This document shows, piece after piece, positions 1-11,200 of a DNA stretch of 64,000 nucleotides. The position numbers and the translations under genes were made by a program. The stretch spans positions 310,001-374,000 of the forward strand of contig JBDOQK010000008.1 of the NCBI GenBank assembly GCA_040437565.1, written 5' to 3'. The notes beneath the pieces were generated by a model. It was not told where the DNA came from. It made no database searches and worked only from the letters and a program-made list of their open reading frames with translations. The first letter of the stretch is position 1; each line of letters begins with the position of its first letter. Source of the DNA: Albugo candida (taxonomy: Eukaryota; Oomycota; Peronosporomycetes; Albuginales).

Positions 1-557
1 TCATACAATTCAAGCATCATTGTGGAGGTCCCACGAAGAACATAAAGAGTTGCATCATTCGATAAATACAGAACACATCTTGCTTCCTAATAACCTTTCC
101 AACATTATACGAGATTTTGGGCTCAGTCATCTCACAGAATGCGACACGTTTCGTTGATAACAATTCCACGATACTCGTGCCACGTGAAGCAGTATATCAA
201 ATATATTCGTTGTGGCGTTTCTCCATGCATTACGCCAGCTGAATTTACGTGTCTACCAGATCTGCCAATTCATATCATGATGACCAGTTTTATTGTCACG
301 ATTATTTTCGCTTTCGAAACGTTTTCAGTTATCAAATATTCGTTTATGCGAAGAGCCGCATTCCGAGCATTTATTACACATATATTACACCTCGATTCTA
401 AAAATAGAGAAGTTCATCCAGTTCTATCAATAGGAAGCTGACTTTTATTGACTGACAGGTCGATTGTATGTCGCAAAATCCACTGATAATTCGCTCATGT
501 GAAAGCACTTACCAATTCTGATTATAGGTTACTGCATATCTAGTTCTCGCCGTACCG
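1..557. other. Intergenic, no gene seen
   Basis: This stretch lies upstream of the FYVE-START gene. The longest open frame (139-441, +) has no recognisable domain and its composition is unlike a conserved protein, so I do not call it. The promoter of the downstream gene should lie here, but I see no clear initiator motif. Confidence 0.6.
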
Positions 558-2048
558 ATGACCCAACCACCACGTGAAGTATCATACAATCGACATCGAG
601 AAAATGTCACGCGTGAAATGGCTTTGAAGCACTCACGAGCATCCAGGTCGCACTTTTTGAGTGCATCCAGTCGTTCTTTGACCGGTTTGGGCGCTACGAA
701 GAGGAACCAATTTCAACGAAGGAGTATTTGTGGACAATGGGTCGAGGATGATTCAATTCAACTATGCACAAACTGTGAGAAAGACTTTACGATTTTTGTG
801 CGTCGGCACCACTGTCGTATTTGCGGACTCATATTTTGCGGCCCTTGTTCTCGCACTCGGATGGTTTTACCTTTATCCGTTTCAAAAGGAGTAGACGGCG
901 CAATTTACACGACACGATTGCGTGTGTGTGATGGTTGCGCATCCTATGTGCAACGAAAAGCAACGGTCGATCAACTTGCGAAAGTTGGTAAAGAAGTCAT
1001 ACAAAACATTGATCACTCTAATCGCTTGTCCGATCCAAATGTATCTAATGGCGCGTCAAAATCACCGATCAAATCCGAGTATCATGTCGAAAAGCTCAAA
1101 AACGACTTTATGCTTATTCGTTTATTTGGTTATGCCATTGCGTATTGGTCCATTTGGAAAGAAGTCACGACATTCAATCCAGCAGTTTGGATCATATTCA
1201 TCGGACTGCTAAAATGTGTGGTGGAATGTATTATGACTCTCAGAGGCACGTTATGCTTGAAACTGCGAGCGGAACGGATCATATTCAAAAAATTGAGGGG
1301 GCAGAATAGAAAAATCGAAGTCAAAGCCGACCCGGTGAATAGATTGAGCTCGGCATGGTCGTCTCCGAGAGGATCGGAGGATAGTAAAAAGCTTGCAATC
1401 CTTGATGACAATCAGCGCATATCGCTAATTGATTTAGGCGAACAAACGCTGGATACATTGTGGAATCTTGGCAATTCGACAGAAGATTGGCAGATAGAGT
1501 CTTCAATGCACGATGATGTCAATCTCTCATCACGAGATGCGAAACCAGTCCGAATGTACAAGTGTGAAGTTCTTGTTGATGCTCCAATGGAAGAGCTCTT
1601 CGACATTCTTCATACTAAATTTGAAGATAGCAATACTTGGAACGGTAGCTCAGAAGAAAGTAAAATTTTGGGCGCGTTAAATGAGTGCACCGATTTGATA
1701 TACATCAAAAGTGTGGCTGCATTAAAAGGTTTGATAACAAGTCGAGATTTTGTCAATGTCCGCACATGGCGTAAAGACTTGAACGGGTACACAATCGCCA
1801 TCAATTGTGCTGGTAAAGCCTTACTACCAGGCACAAAGGACGTTGTACGCGGTGAGAGCGGACCTTGTGGTTTTATCATACTTCCAGTCCGAGGCCATGA
1901 GAAGAAAGCCAAGCTCATTTGGGTCCTGAATGTTGACATCAAAGGCTTTTTTCCGTCCAGTATGATAAAAAAAGGAAGTCTCAGTGAAATGGATTGTTTT
2001 GTTCGGAACCTTCGACGACACATCACGGCTCTACGTGCAAATAGGTAG
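558..2048 (+). CDS. FYVE zinc-finger protein with C-terminal START-like domain
   Basis: Single exon, 496 residues. A FYVE domain spans about residues 61-127. It starts with WVED, contains the basic core RRHHCRICG, and its eight zinc-binding cysteines form four CxxC pairs (70/73, 86/89, 94/97, 124/127). FYVE domains bind phosphatidylinositol-3-phosphate on endosomes. Residues about 185-230 are hydrophobic and could form one or two membrane segments or a hairpin. Residues about 330-496 look like a START/Bet v1-type lipid-binding domain, by the opening MYKCEVLVDAPMEELFDIL and the later SRDFVNVRTWR segment. FYVE plus START is a much-expanded architecture in oomycetes (family knowledge). A role in endosomal lipid sensing or transfer is inference. 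The ATG at 558 was chosen as the first in frame; a later Met at residue 21 is possible. The gene is convergent with the next one. Confidence 0.9.
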   Translation: MTQPPREVSYNRHRENVTREMALKHSRASRSHFLSASSRSLTGLGATKRNQFQRRSICGQWVEDDSIQLCTNCEKDFTIFVRRHHCRICGLIFCGPCSRTRMVLPLSVSKGVDGAIYTTRLRVCDGCASYVQRKATVDQLAKVGKEVIQNIDHSNRLSDPNVSNGASKSPIKSEYHVEKLKNDFMLIRLFGYAIAYWSIWKEVTTFNPAVWIIFIGLLKCVVECIMTLRGTLCLKLRAERIIFKKLRGQNRKIEVKADPVNRLSSAWSSPRGSEDSKKLAILDDNQRISLIDLGEQTLDTLWNLGNSTEDWQIESSMHDDVNLSSRDAKPVRMYKCEVLVDAPMEELFDILHTKFEDSNTWNGSSEESKILGALNECTDLIYIKSVAALKGLITSRDFVNVRTWRKDLNGYTIAINCAGKALLPGTKDVVRGESGPCGFIILPVRGHEKKAKLIWVLNVDIKGFFPSSMIKKGSLSEMDCFVRNLRRHITALRANR

Positions 2049-2384
2049 CAGTCATAAAACGTTATTTTCTTGAAGCAACTATTTATTTAAGATGACATAG
2101 AGAAGGTGGTGTTGAGTCACCGAAAGTGGTTTTGGTGCTTCGATCACTTTCACTTTTCGCAGTGTCTCGAAAAATGACTCAAACAGAAAGATGTTGGACT
2201 TTGAGCTTCGTAATAGTATTTCCTTAGCTCCCTCAAAAACGTGTGATCACCCCAAAATATGTTTATTACTATAGCCGTTGTTTTTGGGCTAGTAGTCATG
2301 CGTGGTAAAAGTGCTAACCTTTCTGTGACACGTTTAGATTGATAAATAAGCAAGAAAATGCCGAGTAATATTATGATTGTACAT
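2049..2384. other. Convergent intergenic spacer
   Basis: This is the 3'-3' spacer between the FYVE-START gene and the minus-strand gene. It should hold both polyadenylation regions. I see no gene in it. Confidence 0.7.
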
Positions 2385-3539
2385 TCAGACAGCTATGCCT
2401 GCCGCACAGAGGGCATGGTGAGCATTGTAAGCATGTTTTTGTAGCCGTGGATCTTGTACACACTGCCAGTTTTTGGTAAATGCGACCACGCTTTTGGTAT
2501 GCTGTGAGGTTTTTAATGTAGCGGATATAAATGGACTTAACAGTGCGATGATGCGCAGACAGGCGCGCTGAAGTTCAGGATCCGCAGTTGGCCCACCGGA
2601 AGCATATTTGACAACATCGTGCCAGCCATGAAAATCCCCCACCGCCTCCTGGCAATGTCTCTTCTCGCATAATACGTTGAGGGCTACATGTGCCAGTTTT
2701 GACAGACTTTTGTTTTTTGATCGCAGCGACGTCACCAAATGACTCAAAAGGGATTTCATCATTTCCGTGTTCTTTATGCTTTCTTCGCTGGCCAATGATA
2801 TCAAACCAAGAACCCCTTGAATCCTTGCGTCATCAAATTTGCTTTGCAGCAGCCCATTGATTGCCTTGATGGCACTGTTCACGTGCTCAATGGTCGACGG
2901 AGTTGGCGTCGTGATGGCAGAAATGGGTCGCTTTATAACCTTTGTCGGGCTATTCTTTTCCACTAATAATTGATATTTTCGGAATGAGGTTTGTAATTCG
3001 GCATAACCGTGCATCAAACTGATGATATCGCCTTCTCGGCGCTGCAACTCAACAACGCAAGTCTTGTTTGCTGTCTTGAATAGAGTGATGTTAAACATCA
3101 CCCTATATGAGCTCTTATCGCGGCGATATTCCACTACCCATTTGCATTTTTCGGCTTTGAAAACAAAGTCGGTGTCTTTAGCGCACAAAAACTGACCAAT
3201 TATCATGCAAACGCGCGAAATGGAATCGCTCTTTACATGGAAATGTGTGTGTGCCTCGAGCCGAAAGGGACGTGGGGGCAACTGGCGGGGAATCACCGTT
3301 CCATAATTCGTTTGATCGGTACGTGTTCCAAATGTGATCGGTTGAGAACTCGATGCGCTTGCTGACGCTTTTTTTGAGTGAGTGTACGTTTGTGTTGGAC
3401 CTTCGAACGGCATATTTGGGTTGTAAAGAGATATATTTGAACGGTGACCAGTCGCAATGGATCGATATTGTACGCGATTGGATTCGTCACTCATTGAGTC
3501 AAGAGTGCCATAAATCGGCTTATTGCTTTCCTCAAATAA
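2385..3539 (-). CDS. Uncharacterised protein, armadillo-like C-terminus, 5' end lost in gap
   Basis: The minus-strand frame is open from the gap edge to a stop at 2385, giving about 384 residues of the C-terminal part. Three regions can be seen. First is a Ser/Thr/Gln-rich stretch next to the gap. Second is a compact segment with HTHFHVKSDSISRV, a CKWVVEYRRD core and VELQRREGD, whose pattern faintly recalls kinase-associated KA1-type domains (tentative). Third is an all-helical region of repeated hydrophobic helices (QGVLGLISLASEE, LAHVALNVLCEK, ACLRIIALLSP) typical of armadillo/HEAT folds. I do not recognise a named family. The first exon or N-terminus lies in or beyond the N gap at 3540-3639. 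The frame on the far side of the gap cannot be trusted because the gap length is nominal. Confidence 0.7.
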   Translation of the reverse strand, partial: LFEESNKPIYGTLDSMSDESNRVQYRSIATGHRSNISLYNPNMPFEGPTQTYTHSKKASASASSSQPITFGTRTDQTNYGTVIPRQLPPRPFRLEAHTHFHVKSDSISRVCMIIGQFLCAKDTDFVFKAEKCKWVVEYRRDKSSYRVMFNITLFKTANKTCVVELQRREGDIISLMHGYAELQTSFRKYQLLVEKNSPTKVIKRPISAITTPTPSTIEHVNSAIKAINGLLQSKFDDARIQGVLGLISLASEESIKNTEMMKSLLSHLVTSLRSKNKSLSKLAHVALNVLCEKRHCQEAVGDFHGWHDVVKYASGGPTADPELQRACLRIIALLSPFISATLKTSQHTKSVVAFTKNWQCVQDPRLQKHAYNAHHALCAAGIAV

Positions 3540-3639
3540 NNNNNNNNNNNNNNNNNNNNNNNNNNNNNNNNNNNNNNNNNNNNNNNNNNNNNNNNNNNNN
3601 NNNNNNNNNNNNNNNNNNNNNNNNNNNNNNNNNNNNNNN
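3540..3639. other. Assembly gap (100 N), no flanking duplicate
   Basis: A run of 100 N interrupts the 5' part of the minus-strand gene. Unlike most gaps here, its two flanks share no visible sequence, so real bases are probably missing. Confidence 0.95.
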
Positions 3640-4002
3640 AGTACGTTCCAGCAAAGACATGTATTATGACAATGATCGATTTCCACGCTACCCGCAAGTG
3701 ACTGGCACTTGATGTTTGGGCGTTTCTTGTGAGTATTATAGATAGTTTTTATTATATTCATACGTATACACTCTACATCACAACACGTGGACGTGGACCA
3801 CTGTGCCTCATAATTGACTCAACAATCACAATCTATCAATCAGCCAATTGTTTCTGCCGCACTTTACTATCACGAACGTTATCGACGCAGCCGAAATTGC
3901 TGTTTTCTAACACATACCTCAAATGTGCTCACTTTGGACCTGCCTTGGCTTCTGATTCGGAGTGCTGTTAAAATTTATTAAATTCTGCAGTAGGAATTAC
4001 TA
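3640..4002. other. Divergent intergenic/promoter region
   Basis: This region lies between the minus-strand gene and the ANKZF1 homologue, which are transcribed away from each other, so it probably contains both promoters. Part of it may be N-terminal coding sequence of the minus-strand gene next to the gap. Confidence 0.5.
3927..3935 (+). promoter_or_regulatory. Candidate oomycete-type initiator upstream of ANKZF1
   Basis: GCTCACTTT lies 67 bases before the ATG at 4003. It fits the oomycete core-promoter initiator pattern (YCAYTYY, often GCTCATTYY). The position is plausible for a short 5' UTR. The motif is short, so a chance match is possible. Confidence 0.35.
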
Positions 4003-5878
4003 ATGTCGAAACGGGTGAAATCTGTTCCGTCGAATGGATCTACAAAGAATATTCTGGGTCAGCTTGCTCTGAACGAAATTCCACTTGAAAAAGTTTTGAG
4101 TTGGAAACTGTTTCAATTTGATCATGTACCACAACCCGACACGAATACTGCGGATCCGTCAAATATTGCAACCGTACTTACGCAGTCGATTGAAACTTCT
4201 TCTGAGTTTGTGACTGGTCTAAGGTGTGGAACGTGCGAAGTGAGTGCATTCGAGTCATCTGAAGCACAATATTATCATTTCAAATCGGAGTTACATCGGA
4301 CAAACCTCAAACGCAAAGCAAAAGGCCTTCCACCAATCACTTCATCCTCAGACTTGCCGTCTGATTCCCCAGACTCAGAGTCGGACGACTCAACATCTTC
4401 AAAGTCGGAGGAAGAAATCGAAAGAAGGCATCCGACCGAACCTGTTATTCTCTTCGCAGATGATATAAATGTACACAAGGTAACTCAGATGTCTGTTTTG
4501 GCTTGCTCCTCAACTTACTGTAAGATACTCAGATATATAAAACTCTGCTCACTGAACCCAAAGCAGAAGTCGATTTCAAAGACTCACTAATTCGACTTTG
4601 TAATTCAAATTGGAAATGGGCAATTTTTTTATTGCGCAGTGGACGATTTGCTGGAGCCATCTTCCAGAGGAATTTAGCGATTGTTCATAAAACCTTTCAA
4701 CGATACACGACAAGAAGGAAACAAGGAGGGAGTCAGACCGCTCACGATGCATCCGGTAATCGATCCAAGTCTGCCGGTGCAACTCTGCGTCGATACAATG
4801 AGAGCGCGTTGAAGGGAGATATTCACGATATATTGACTCAGTGGAAAGCAGAGTTGGCAACTACCGAACTTATTTTCATTGCATCAGGGAGGGCTGATCA
4901 AAGCACGTTTTTTGGAGCGAAAGACCTTTTTGATACAAATGATCCCCGGATACGTCGAATACCATTCGCAACATATCGGCCAACATTTGAAGAGGTTTAC
5001 TATGCTTTGTAAATATGACAAGCTTTCCAATAATTCGACTGTTTTAGGTGTGCCGCGTGCGTGCCAAATTACAAAGTGTTAAATTTTGCTCCATATCTAC
5101 GATGCTACAATCACCGCAGAAGAGAGCCCCAACCACGACTCAGGCGATACTCAAGATGACCGCTGAAAAGCATGCGAAATGCAACATTGCTGTCGAAGTG
5201 CCACAAGTTAAAGCGGTTAAGAAGACAGTACCGACTATCATCCAGAATTTACGAGATGGCAATCATGACGCTGTACAAGCTGAAATCAATAATCGTGACG
5301 TGAACGGTGTGAGCATCAATGTGGCAGACTCTGAAGGCATGACCTTGTTACACCACGCGGTGAATGTCGACACAACTTATCTGGTGTCTTTCCTGCTCGA
5401 GAATGGCGCGAATCCATCCCTGATGGATTTTCGAAACCGTCCACCTTACTTGTTATGCATCTCCAAAGGAACTCGTGATGTATTTCGTCGCTTTCTTGCG
5501 AAGCACCCCGATGCTTGGGACTATACCAACTCTCACATACCAAGCCCTCTGACCGAAGAAATGAAGCAACGTAAACGTGAGAAAGAAAACGAGAAGCGTC
5601 GACGGGCGAGAGATCGTAAGAAGGAGCAGAAAAAAATTCTTGCGGAAGAAGCCCTGCATAAAAAGCGGGAACGAATAGCTAAAGAGGAGGAAGAAGCGCG
5701 CCAAAAAGAACGGGATAGGAGGGATATGGAAGCAGCGAATGCCTGTTCATTCTGCGGAAAATCCTCGGGCCCGACTCCATTTACGCGATTGGAATACAGA
5801 TATTGTTCGGTAATTTGTGTTCAGAACCACCGGCGACAATTGCTCAGTGAAGCGGCACTCCGACGTTTAAAAATGTAA
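4003..5878 (+). CDS. ANKZF1: ANKZF1/Vms1 homologue: peptidyl-tRNA hydrolase of ribosome quality control (3 exons)
   Basis: Inferred exons are 4003-4479, 4533-4994 and 5048-5878, joined over two 53-base GT-AG introns, both phase 0. They give 589 residues. An N-terminal C2H2 finger (C75, C78, H92, H98) precedes an acidic Ser-rich linker. The VLRF1 release-factor-like domain covers about residues 165-315 and carries SGRFAGAIF and RRKQGGSQ (residues 220-227). The Gln of the GSQ motif (Q227) is the residue that Vms1/ANKZF1 uses to release nascent chains from stalled 60S subunits (family knowledge). One or two ankyrin repeats follow (about 385-465), then a very basic/acidic coiled coil (about 485-540) that in the family recruits Cdc48/p97, then a C-terminal treble-clef-like cluster (CSFC...YCSVIC..H). 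The second donor, GTTTAC, is not the strongest GT nearby. It was chosen because it keeps the conserved RPTFEE-to-VRAKL transition in frame. Confidence 0.9.
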
Positions 5879-5924
5879 GAATTAAATCCTCAATAAGAAT
5901 CAACACTCAATTCAAACCGATATT

Positions 5925-6756
5925 ATGAACGTGCCTCTTGATGATGCTACACTGCAACGTGTGTATGCATGGATCGATGAAATACCGTTATCGAGACCTA
6001 AAAAGAATATTTCACGTGACTTTAGTGATGGGATTTTAGTTGCCGAAGTGGTTGCTTACTACTTCCCTAAATTGGTACAAATGCATAACTATAGTGCTGC
6101 TAATGCGATAAAGCAGAAACAGTACAACTGGCATACACTTCATCGTACGATCACGTTTAGTTTGCAATGAGTCTTTGGTGTTAATAGATTTGCCAGGAAA
6201 AGTTCTAAGACGGCTCCATATCGTTTTGAGCAAGGACGAGATTAATGATTTGGTACAGTGTCGCAACGGAGCGATCGAGCAACTTCTTTTGAAATTGCAA
6301 GTCAAAGTATGTCATGGCCTTGATGATACGTACTACTTTAAGGCTGATGGCAGTGATTTGTAGATTGCCACCTATCAAGAGCATCGGTCATCGCGAAAGA
6401 ACGATGAGGAAGACGAGGACTCGGGGAAGGATGATGTGGACTGTATGAATAAACCATCAAATGGTCGAGATAGTGGAAGTCTGACAGACGTAGCCTCGCG
6501 TCTCGATATTCCGACACCATCCAGTGCTAATGCATCTATCTCAGCGTCTAATCGAAGCGATCGAAACAGCTTGGACCTCAACATCGCTGAAAGTAGGGCT
6601 CACGAAATTCTGAAAGAAAAAGAGCAAACAATTACGGAATTGCAGGAAACAAATCAGATTCTAGAGCTAAAGATACAGAAACTTGAGCAATTGGTTCGAC
6701 TGAAAGACGGCAAAATTCAAACACTTGTAACTAAATTACGATCCCAAAATTTATAA
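5925..6756 (+). CDS. SPEF1: SPEF1/CLAMP: calponin-homology flagellar microtubule protein (3 exons)
   Basis: Exons 5925-6144, 6197-6306 and 6364-6756 join over a 52-base phase-1 and a 57-base phase-0 GT-AG intron to give 240 residues, the usual size. The CH domain opens with LQRVYAWIDEIPLSRPKKN, then RDFSDGILVAEVVAYYFP and MHNYSAANA, all hallmark SPEF1 segments. Across intron 1 the frame gives LHRKVLRRL, matching the family's N..LNRKVL. A low-complexity acidic linker and a C-terminal coiled coil (about residues 180-235, ending LKDGKIQTLVTKL) follow, as in CLAMP. SPEF1 binds and bundles microtubules and sits on the axonemal central pair (family knowledge), so this organism should make a motile flagellum at some stage. 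It starts only 46 bases after the ANKZF1 stop on the same strand. Confidence 0.93.
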
Positions 6757-7806
6757 GCGTACTTCGTGACATTGTTATCGTTCAGCCGCAGCTCATAATA
6801 GTGCATCATATCAATACTAATACATAGTCATTTAGTGTAAATATATTCTGGTAGAAAATGCCCAAGTTTTTGAGTGATTGAAAACGACCACTTTAATCCG
6901 TTTACAGTTGTCATTCTTTACGACTACTTATTAGCGAGTGTTCCGTTTCCATTACACTGTGACCCTGAGTCATGACCGATTCCACTTTGTGCTTCAACTT
7001 TTGAACAAAAGTTGCTGATATTCAAATGATAGAGGTGATGATAAGTTATTTCTATTGAGTGAGCCCCATCGCAGGATTAAGGTGGCTATAATTCAGCTCT
7101 TATTCTATTCCGACAGTCTCGCCATAACGTGTTCACTTCTAGTCATATCTGTAGGTGGAGTCTTCAAGACGTATCGACATCGGACCCGTGCTTCTTTTCG
7201 GTGTAATCGAGCCTTACTTCAAGAGCTCCTTCAGTAAAGGATCATATATGGATACAAATAATTGAGATACGTTTTGCCTATCTACCCAGTACATCGAAAA
7301 TATTTCTTATCCAAGCATCCTGAATCCTCTCAGATTTCGCGGAAAACCAGCTATCTCCGAGTTTGATTAGCTAGCTGTATCACACTTCTTCTTTAATATC
7401 TGAATATTGACTCCGGGTCAAAATGAAAAGTCTAAAACTCTTACGCATGGTNNNNNNNNNNNNNNNNNNNNNNNNNNNNNNNNNNNNNNNNNNNNNNNNN
7501 NNNNNNNNNNNNNNNNNNNNNNNNNNNNNNNNNNNNNNNNNNNNNNNNNNNCTCAGATTTCGCGGAAAACCAGCTATCTCCGAGTTTGATTAGCTAGCTG
7601 TATCACACTTCTTCTTTAATATCTGAATATTGACTCCGGGTCAAAATGAAAAGTCTAAAACTCTTACGCATGGTGAGGAGCGCATCAGACCGGAAACTTG
7701 TTCGGTTGACAGCATTGCGGCAATCTACCACGCAAAATAAGTTCTGGTGATATCAGACCATGCTTGGACCAATCAAAAGTGACCAGTAGTCGGTGTGGCA
7801 AAGCAC
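6757..7806. other. Intergenic region with an unmerged contig overlap
   Basis: This is about 1 kb between SPEF1 and HUB1. It includes a 100-N gap (7452-7551) whose flanks are the same 123 bases. No open frame looks like a conserved protein. Confidence 0.6.
7329..7674. repeat. 123-base direct duplicate around N gap (7329-7451 = 7552-7674)
   Basis: The bases just before the gap at 7452-7551 recur without visible change just after it. The first copy ends exactly at the gap and the second begins exactly after it. This is what overlapping contig ends look like when a scaffolder inserts a fixed 100 N instead of joining them. Almost certainly an assembly artefact, not a genomic repeat. Confidence 0.9.
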
Positions 7807-8028
7807 ATGATCGAAGTAATTCTAAACGATCGCTTGGGTAAAAAAGTTCGTGTTAAATGCAACGAAGATGATACAATAGGTGACTTGAAAAAGCTTGTTG
7901 CAGCTCAAGTGGGTACTCGACCAGAGAAAATTCGGATTCAGAAATGGTATACAATCTATAAGGATCATATCACCTTGGAAGACTATGAGATACATGATGG
8001 CATGGGGCTGGAGCTATATTACACATAA
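7807..8028 (+). CDS. UBL5: HUB1/UBL5 ubiquitin-like modifier
   Basis: 73 residues, exactly the family length. The protein starts [20 protein letters not shown] and ends with the diagnostic YY plus one residue (LELYYT) in place of a ubiquitin GG tail. [20 protein letters not shown] is nearly identical to fungal, plant and animal Hub1. Hub1 is not conjugated. It binds the spliceosomal protein Snu66 and tunes splice-site choice (family knowledge). The ATG at 7807 was chosen because the family begins at MIEV; an upstream in-frame GTG is not needed. Single exon. Confidence 0.97.
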   Translation: MIEVILNDRLGKKVRVKCNEDDTIGDLKKLVAAQVGTRPEKIRIQKWYTIYKDHITLEDYEIHDGMGLELYYT

Positions 8029-8171
8029 TCTAGCATATACTCCGTAACGACACGCGTCTGGAGCTGTATCGCCTTGTACTATTATTAGTGCAGGAATATC
8101 TAGGTCAAGTCTGGATTAGTACTACTTACTCAATAAACAGCTTTTCATGTATTTCATGTAATGGTCTAATA

Positions 8172-8180
8172 GCTCATTTT
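8172..8180 (+). promoter_or_regulatory. Candidate oomycete-type initiator (GCTCATTTT)
   Basis: GCTCATTTT is a full match to the first part of the oomycete core-promoter element (GCTCATTYY). It lies 57 bases before the ATG of the large LamG-LRR gene. Good spacing and match, but it is a short motif. Confidence 0.45.
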
Positions 8181-8237
8181 AGCGGGATGAATTCTATCTA
8201 AAAATAATCGTAGCTAGCACGCCAAGCGCCATCTTTG

Positions 8238-11200
8238 ATGGGTGCTGAAGTATCCAAACTTCTAAGAAGTGAAGGTCTAGACACGTTCGAGCGGTCCAGC
8301 ATCCACGAAAGTGAATCAAACGAGGATAATCGTAAGTCAAGTCGTATTGCAGCTACTTGGATCAAAAATGATAGCATGTTTGAATTTTGCAAGCACTGGA
8401 ATCTCAGAATCTTGCTAGATTTTTTACGATTTTATATGCATTGCAATGAGCAACACCAGAGCTCGAAAGGAATTCCAGCCATGATGGCGGTCGAGACAGC
8501 CCTTCCTGCTATCGAAGAGGCCGAACAAAGAAAAACATATCTGGACTCGTTGATAGATACAATACAAAACGAGATCAGCGATATTGTGTCGGCATCTACA
8601 GCACAAGGTGACAAAAAAAAGGAGCNNNNNNNNNNNNNNNNNNNNNNNNNNNNNNNNNNNNNNNNNNNNNNNNNNNNNNNNNNNNNNNNNNNNNNNNNNN
8701 NNNNNNNNNNNNNNNNNNNNNNNNNCACCAGAGCTCGAAAGGAATTCCAGCCATGATGGCGGTCGAGACAGCCCTTCCTGCTATCGAAGAGGCCGAACAA
8801 AGAAAAACATATCTGGACTCGTTGATAGATACAATACAAAACGAGATCAGCGATATTGTGTCGGCATCTACAGCACAAGGTGACAAAAAAAGGAGCGTCT
8901 ATCGAGTTTAGATGCTAGAAAGTCAAGAATTGCAAGGAAGAAGCTCGTTTGTGAAGAAAAACTCGCAGAGTTGAGCCAAATAGTTTCACCAGCCATCGCT
9001 AGTGTTGATCTGTCTATCGAGGTGAGGTGGAAAATTTTAAATCGTACAATTGAGGCAATAGGAAAGAAGTACGTCTTACAGAGCAGCGAGACAACTGTAG
9101 AAACATCGATCGCTGATTTATCTGCAACAAATTCAGCCACACGGCACCCTGCTTGTGGTGCATACCTTATGAATCGCATCGATACATCAGAGTATCAGTT
9201 GTATGATAATACGTACGGCCAAATTCCCCCTTCCTATTCGTATGATACGAATGGTGATACAGACCAAAGTGCCGATATTTCTGATTCAGATAGCTCGATG
9301 GTCAGTGAATCCAGTGATATGTCGATCGCTGCTGAAGGTAGCAGCTTGATTTCAAAAGATGAGAACGATTGCAGATCGGACGAACAAGTCACTGATAAAG
9401 AAAATTCCAACGTCCGTGAAGAGATCAAGACGAAATTTAAACAGGACTCAGCATCTAAAAAGCTTTCTTCGCCAGCGCGGTGCAAGAATTACACTAGAGC
9501 ACGTGAAAATCGACTTGCTAGCTCACAACATTCTTCTATGCTTGATACATTCCCAAAATTGAATACCGAATTTACTTTGAAAGCATTTTCCGCAAGCTTT
9601 AATGCTGGTCTGCGCAATCCAGTATTTTTTTGCTGTAACTTAGATAAAGTCACGACTCAGCAAGCTTTCGCGATATCTACGAAAGAGAATGCAGAATTGG
9701 AGCATGAAAAGCAATGCATAGAACAAAAAGTACAGCAGCTGAATGCAAAATTAGAGCAATCTATCGCATCCGAAGACGCGAAGCTAAGAGCCTTGACACA
9801 AAAAGAAAAGGAATATCATGAGAAGCGCGACAAATTCTGGAGCAAACGTCTCAAGGATCTTGAGCAAGCTCGAGCTGAACTAAACTCCGAGGACTTAACT
9901 TTGCAGTCACGTGAAAATCAGCAATCACATATACGAAATTCGTACGATCAGGAAGATCGAGAGATACAATCGAAGAAAATCCATCTGGAAGAAAAGATGC
10001 AGAACGCAAGAACGCAACGTAATCTGGAAGTCAATAAACTTCGAAATATGGTTGAATCTGAGGAGCCACTAGGCGCATCTCGTTTGGAATATCATGAACA
10101 AGAGATTCGACGCTATGAGGATGAGATTCATAGTGCAAGAAATTTTCTCGAAAAAGCACAAGAAGATTTCGTTTCTTTTAGATCATACAATAATCACACG
10201 CTTGTGTTGCCAGGTTCTAAGCAAGATCGGCAACAGCGTGGTCAGCTTCTCCACATCGAAGGCCAAATACGGCGTTACGAAAAGGAATTGAAATCGCTGT
10301 GCACCGTATTCGAAAATGAGCTTTACCTTCTCGAGCGGTCGAAAATGGTTTATCAAAGAGAATCTCGTTTGGCACCACTTTATAACAGCCTTCGAGGATG
10401 TACCAAGTCTCAGACACTCGCAAGCGCTCTGGGTAGAGCACCTACGCTTTTAGACGTAGCAGTAGCGTTTTTGATTGGAATGAAGAAGCCTTCATTAACG
10501 ACCCGGATAAAGTTTCTATTCAATATCTATGCTGCAGGATCGAGTTACGCATTGAAATCTACAAAGAGAATGTTTAAAGATTCGCCATCGGATATGAAAA
10601 ACCAAATTCGCGTTTTAACTTGCAAGTCGTTCACATTGGTTCTGCAACAAGTAGTACAAATTTTGATGCGGCTACTTCCTATGCAGTCGGATAAAAGTCT
10701 TACTCAGGAGAAGATTCAGGGTATTGCGCAGCGCGAATATTTGCTTTTAATGAGATCAAAAGAATGGAACAGCACATGTCTACGTACTCCCACGTCTCCG
10801 CAAGGACAACTTCCGAGATTCGGAACTTCCAAAGAGCTTGCTAACTCTCATGTTTTAACATGCATGGAATTTACAGAGTTTTGTATAGCCTGTATCAAGC
10901 GATCTCCGCAACTTAGTCGGTTTTTTGGTCAACAATGCTCATGTGAACATTTGGGAAGATACTTGATGCAAAATATCAGTGCAACACATCGCTATAAATT
11001 AGGTTTGGTCCCGGTTGAAAATCTCAAGTATGTACTCACTCGGAGGCAATTGGAATATCGTGAGGAACTCTCGCCATGGAGTAAACTGAAGATCCACAAA
11101 ATGGCTTTAGCAATGGGGAAATTCGATACATTGAAAGCAAACTACAGAGTCGATCTTCGAGCCCAAAAGGTCAATGCATTATCAAATGTGATTCCACTCA

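Noticed and set aside
139-441. Open frame of 100 codons upstream of the FYVE gene
   Set aside because: No motif or plausible composition; probably chance in AT-rich DNA.
4003-4590. A separate 195-residue protein ending at 4590
   Set aside because: The last part reads through intron 1. Splicing at 4479/4533 continues into the VLRF1 domain of ANKZF1.
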